Part shown: piece by piece, positions 62,101 through 64,000 of the stretch
How the letters are laid out: every line of letters begins with the position of its first letter
How positions within the stretch are numbered: position 1 is the stretch's first letter
NCBI RefSeq assembly: GCF_014193425.1
Contig: NZ_JACHZG010000001.1
Location: 310,001 to 374,000, forward strand
From: Microlunatus antarcticus
Lineage (GTDB): Bacteria; Actinomycetota; Actinomycetes; Propionibacteriales; Propionibacteriaceae
DNA length: 64,000 nucleotides
Reading direction: 5' to 3'
The notes under the pieces: generated by a model
Databases searched by the model: none
Told to the model about the DNA's origin: nothing
What the model saw: the letters and a program-made list of their open reading frames with translations, nothing else
Made by a program: the position numbers and the translations under genes

Positions 62101-62502
62101 TATGAAGTTAACTTGCTGCTCGGCCAACGTCACGCCGTTCACAAGAGCGATCTCCCACGGCTTGTACGCCAGGACCTCGGCGCCGGCCGCTGAGCTCGAT
62201 ATTGTCAGAAGGACGGGCTGGCGACTTTGGCTCAACTCAATGCTAATTGCGCCAAGCCCGTAAGAGGTAAGCCACTCCCCAAGCCCACGAACGATAAAGT
62301 TCTCGTCGTGTGGTTCGCCGTCGGGGTCAGCGTTCGACTGGATGTATCCATCGAGATCAATGAAAGCGGCAAACTGCCAACTTGAGGTGTTCAACTCCGC
62401 TTGATGATCGGCTAACAAAGTCCCATTTGCGGATACAAGTCGCCAGTGCCACCGGCTCAAAGAGGAGAAGGACGTTACCTCAAGTCGAGCAAAATTTGCC
62501 AC
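59125..62502 (-). CDS. CHAT protease - STAND/NB-ARC NTPase - TPR protein (putative immune sensor)
   Basis: A 1125-residue three-part protein. Residues ~130-370 form a caspase-like CHAT domain with the catalytic histidine H223 in HISGHG and the cysteine C265 in STCNSA, both intact. Residues ~405-720 form a STAND NTPase: Walker A GMAGTGKTT (435-443), Walker B VLVLIDN (D525), RVVFTTRR (~557-564) and GHPKLVEL. Residues ~790-1110 are helical TPR-like repeats. The design resembles self-contained sensors in which the repeats detect a ligand, the NTPase oligomerises and the protease fires. The GTG start has GAAGGA at -7. GC is about 52% in a sampled line against 73% nearby, with codons foreign to the host. 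No partner gene is adjacent. Confidence 0.88.
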   Translation of the reverse strand: MANFARLEVTSFSSLSRWHWRLVSANGTLLADHQAELNTSSWQFAAFIDLDGYIQSNADPDGEPHDENFIVRGLGEWLTSYGLGAISIELSQSRQPVLLTISSSAAGAEVLAYKPWEIALVNGVTLAEQQVNFILDKSSPRTIAKSAVGDRLRMLGVFSHPEGLDALNLRRERYELVKLIHSIAAVGNKAIELKVLQYGATRTELTEALLEGSGWDIIHISGHGSPGSLVLESSEGLPDFVTSDDLLDILEYNSDQLKLITISTCNSATLVAHRTLESLGFAQSPITGTAASAQTPGFSVAGEVVEKLDCTALAMRYPVEDDFAVAFASEFYDILLGKAQPVAKALSLALRRNLQNSAFDFGALCAATPMLVGERAATLSMVAPAGRPIFFDPADLKLAGLPPEPDRFVGRVSAMSAMREVLAPQSKYVGALLHGMAGTGKTTMALEVAYNFQHSFQVVIWFEAPTADVAAPAVDGALLNFALELERRIPGLALIDVLTTGTELSRRLTLLTEFLAQNRVLVLIDNIESLLTADASWRDARWSQLISALTSHAGLSRVVFTTRRVPTNLNLRVRSYPVHALSLEESALLARELPHLRQLIDGTSSEAGVSAAAGRNLAARALRLMQGHPKLVELCDAQAKYPSNLRMQLDDAEKTWIERGVSLEAFWAIGASNATGDDYFALLRDWTRSVFDALPAGSKGFLAYLSALEEGDRISNVVQENWQSLLVATSSNLAEWPDVDKAVGELVSQALIRVSSDGSGRAFKFEIHPAVAETVLSASSTNYLDLVARTLGDFWLRILDNGLSHESLGGGSSILHAARSGLPYLARSKRWADVDFAAQGLINRDLSPLTAAIVIPFLDVAIAAETDQAIKIYLARTRARALTSVDLRRATAAFENLLVTSVQAEEWEVAYGLAGDVANGYMDLSIFDQAFIFAEQQIDYVQRAGRGPWTQLLAQGTRLEVAYLMGDAKGALEQGRALYARIPDLPYPPGPTDSTVIDWNVRESLLNTLVLAARQLRLWDEALAINGEINRSQVARGAAAGEQASDAFHSWQPLVELGRLPLARDLLQKCRQIFESEGRLQQLAETLAALAEVELLAGRADLSAHLHRKAERLRDGIDKEGRSKD

Positions 62503-62680
62503 GTGGAATCCTTCAACGCCCAGTTATCGACCACGGCAGAACTTCGCGTTTAGCGAGCGTGCGCATTGCGCGGTGCGCGGTCGCGTCGGCCCTCGGTGGT
62601 CCGTTGGATGGATCTTCCTCGGCGTGCGGCAGCGGCTTTTGGTCCCCCACTTGTTGCCGCGCTTTGCATTCAGACGGGGG
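62503..62680. other. Right boundary of the low-GC insertion; promoter side of the CHAT gene
   Basis: 178 nt of mixed composition between the CHAT gene start and the glnR stop. I see no clear -10 on the minus strand and no supportable small ORF. The glnR stop lies inside the copied GGTTACT heptamer. Confidence 0.4.
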
Positions 62681-63388
62681 TTACTGGCTTGTCGGCACGC
62701 GTCCGGAGTCACGACTCGGCTCGTCGGCCGGGGTGACGAAGCGGTAGCCCACGTTGCGCACGGTGCCGATGACCGACTCGTACTCGGGGCCGAGCTTGGC
62801 GCGGAGGCGACGCACGTGGACGTCGACCGTCCGGGTGCCCCCGTAGTAGTCGTAGCCCCACACGTCGCTCAGCAGCTGCTGACGGCTGAAGACCCGGCCG
62901 GGGTGCTGCGCGAGGTACTTCAGCAGCTCGAACTCGGTGTAGGTGAGGTCGAGCTGGACGCCGTTGAGCTTCGCGCTGTAGCCGGCCTCGTCGATGATGA
63001 TGTTGCCGGTCTGGATGAGCGGGTCGACCCCGGAGTGGGAGACCGGCGTCATCGCGAGCCGCAGCCGGACGTCGACCTCGGCGGGTCCGGCGGTGGCGAG
63101 CAGGAGGTCGTCGAAGCCCCAGTCCGAGCTCAGCGCGGCGAGGCCGCCCTCGCTGGCGATGACCAGCAGGGGTGCTTCCTTGCCGGTGGTCTCGATGAGG
63201 CGGCAGAGCGAGCGGGCCCCGACCAGGTCGCGGCGGGCGTCGAGCAGGATGACGTCGGCGGCCGGTGCGTCGAGGAGCGCCGTGGCCTCGGCCTGGGCGA
63301 CCTTGACCTGGTGCGGGAGGAGCTCGAGCGCTGGAAGGATCTCGGCGGACGCGTGCATGTCGTTCGTCAGGAGCAGCAGGGTGGCCAT
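62681..63388 (-). CDS. glnR: GlnR-type orphan OmpR-family response regulator
   Basis: A 235-residue regulator of nitrogen genes. The N-terminal receiver-like domain lacks the usual acidic pocket detail of phosphorylated regulators ([19 protein letters not shown]). The C-terminal winged helix is standard OmpR type: [24 protein letters not shown], then [20 protein letters not shown]. It closely resembles mycobacterial and Streptomyces GlnR. GAGGAG at -8. The last ~11 residues after PADEP are unlike the family and end within the junction with the insertion. Confidence 0.87.
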   Translation of the reverse strand: MATLLLLTNDMHASAEILPALELLPHQVKVAQAEATALLDAPAADVILLDARRDLVGARSLCRLIETTGKEAPLLVIASEGGLAALSSDWGFDDLLLATAGPAEVDVRLRLAMTPVSHSGVDPLIQTGNIIIDEAGYSAKLNGVQLDLTYTEFELLKYLAQHPGRVFSRQQLLSDVWGYDYYGGTRTVDVHVRRLRAKLGPEYESVIGTVRNVGYRFVTPADEPSRDSGRVPTSQ

Positions 63389-63489
63389 CGAAGGTCTCCT
63401 CAGCGGGATGGTCGAGCTCGGTCAGCAGACGCCGGACCGCACCCGGGCCGCCGCTTCGCTGCCCTGGTGCATGGCGGGACAATATCCCA

Positions 63490-63744
63490 GTGACGCTGGT
63501 GACCCTGAACTACTGGGCGGGCGCCCGGGCCGCCGCCGGCCGGGCCTCGGAGGCCGTCGAGGCCGCGACGGTGGGGCAGGCGGTGGACCTCGTCCTCACC
63601 GGGCACGACGACGACCGCTTCACGCGTGTGATCAGGGCTTCGAGCCTGCTGGTCGACGGGATCGCGGCCTCCACGGACTCCCTGGGGCGGGCTCTCGACG
63701 GACCGACCACGGTCGAGGTGCTGCCCCCGTTCGCGGGCGGCTAG
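63490..63744 (+). CDS. MoaD/ThiS-family ubiquitin-like sulfur carrier
   Basis: An 84-residue beta-grasp protein ending in PPFAGG, the Gly-Gly tail that is adenylated and thiocarboxylated in MoaD/ThiS sulfur carriers. The N-terminus MTLVTLNYWAGARAAAG matches MoaD-like strands. Whether it serves molybdopterin, thiamine or cysteine synthesis cannot be told; no partner adenylyltransferase is in the window. GTG 63490 has GACAAT 6 nt upstream. Confidence 0.85.
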   Translation: MTLVTLNYWAGARAAAGRASEAVEAATVGQAVDLVLTGHDDDRFTRVIRASSLLVDGIAASTDSLGRALDGPTTVEVLPPFAGG

Positions 63745-63767
63745 ACCGCCGAGGATGTGGCGGAGAC

Positions 63768-63789
63768 GTGAACGGCGTGTGAACAACCT
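63768..63789 (-). promoter_or_regulatory. PHO-like direct repeat
   Basis: Plus strand GTGAACGGCGT then GTGAACAACCT, i.e. two GTTCAC units 11 bp apart on the minus strand. It lies between the MoaD-like gene and the start at 63900; the target is unclear. Confidence 0.4.
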
Positions 63790-63899
63790 CACGTGACGAA
63801 ACGGAAACGCATCCGTGACGTCTCAGGATGTGGGCAACGATCTCGGGATCTGGTACGCCCGCTGGGGGGTTCGCGCGTGACCGTCGTAACGTTGCCGTC

Positions 63900-63983
63900 A
63901 TGACGACCGAGTGGGCACTCCCGCTGGTCCGCCGCCGTGCGGTGGACCACGGTCGAATGCGCTCGTCGCTCTGTCGGCCCTGA
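63900..63983 (+). CDS. Possible leaderless mini-ORF at the window end
   Basis: TAACGT (63887-63892) stands 7 nt before ATG 63900, the local leaderless pattern. The ORF has only 27 codons (MTTEWALPLVRRRAVDHGR...) and stops at 63983. In another frame the following bases encode a hydrophobic run (NALVALSALTLGA), so a larger gene with a frame change, or one continuing beyond the window, is possible. Confidence 0.3.
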   Translation: MTTEWALPLVRRRAVDHGRMRSSLCRP

Positions 63984-64000
63984 CCCTGGGTGCCTGACCG

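Overview
This is a high-GC (about 73% in sampled core genes) actinobacterial chromosome segment. Mycothione reductase (34218-35630) and mycothiol synthase (57425-58360) point to an actinomycete. The rex-hemACD order, the SUMT-HemD fusion, the 33-residue bS22-type ribosomal protein and DUF2510 point the same way. A block from proC to the cytochrome c biogenesis genes keeps the order I remember from mycobacteria and Streptomyces: proC, small HTH protein, bS22, epimerase, acyltransferase, SerB-like HAD, glutaredoxin, hemA-C-D-B-L, phosphatase, TlpA, CcdA, ResB, CcsB. A Propionibacteriales/Nocardioides-type host is my guess only.

Layout. 1-5 kb (minus): a Cys-rich protein, a glyoxalase-fold protein, aromatic aminotransferase, radA and disA (3' end cut by the window edge). 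5-8 kb: sugar isomerase, a degenerate alpha/beta hydrolase and a CPBP membrane protease. 7.5-11 kb: asd-proC-AcuC-like deacetylase and a small HTH regulator. 11-15 kb: DUF2243 and CtaG-like membrane proteins plus lacZ, which separate the HTH gene from bS22. 15.5-24 kb: bS22, epimerase, acyltransferase, HAD hydrolase, glutaredoxin and rex-hemA-hemC-hemD. 24-25 kb: an iron-siderophore binding lipoprotein behind a DtxR/IdeR box. 26-33 kb: hemB-hemL followed by System II cytochrome c maturation. 33-38 kb: cysteine dioxygenase and rhodanese behind a probable sulfur-type leader peptide, mycothione reductase, bioY and a DUF2510 protein. 38-42.5 kb: pstSCAB. 42.8-54 kb: a cell-surface glycopolymer cluster (five GT2 enzymes, UDP-galactopyranose mutase, two polysialyltransferase-like proteins, a GDPD). 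54-58 kb: mutT1-ppk and mshD. 59-62.5 kb: one large, low-GC CHAT-STAND-TPR gene inserted between mshD and its probable ancestral neighbour glnR. 62.7-64 kb: glnR, a MoaD/ThiS-like protein and a possible leaderless mini-ORF.

Regulation. Many genes have a TANNNT hexamer exactly 6 or 7 nt before the start codon, the signature of leaderless transcription. Tandem 11-bp GTTCA-type repeats (PHO-box-like) lie before pstS, a GT2 gene, both polysialyltransferase-like genes and an unknown protein, and a half-site lies before ppk. This suggests that phosphate starvation links phosphate uptake, polyphosphate and wall-polymer synthesis.

The best candidate for a little-described system is the orphan CHAT-STAND-TPR protein at 59125-62502. 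It has an intact His/Cys dyad and Walker motifs and bears the signs of horizontal acquisition.
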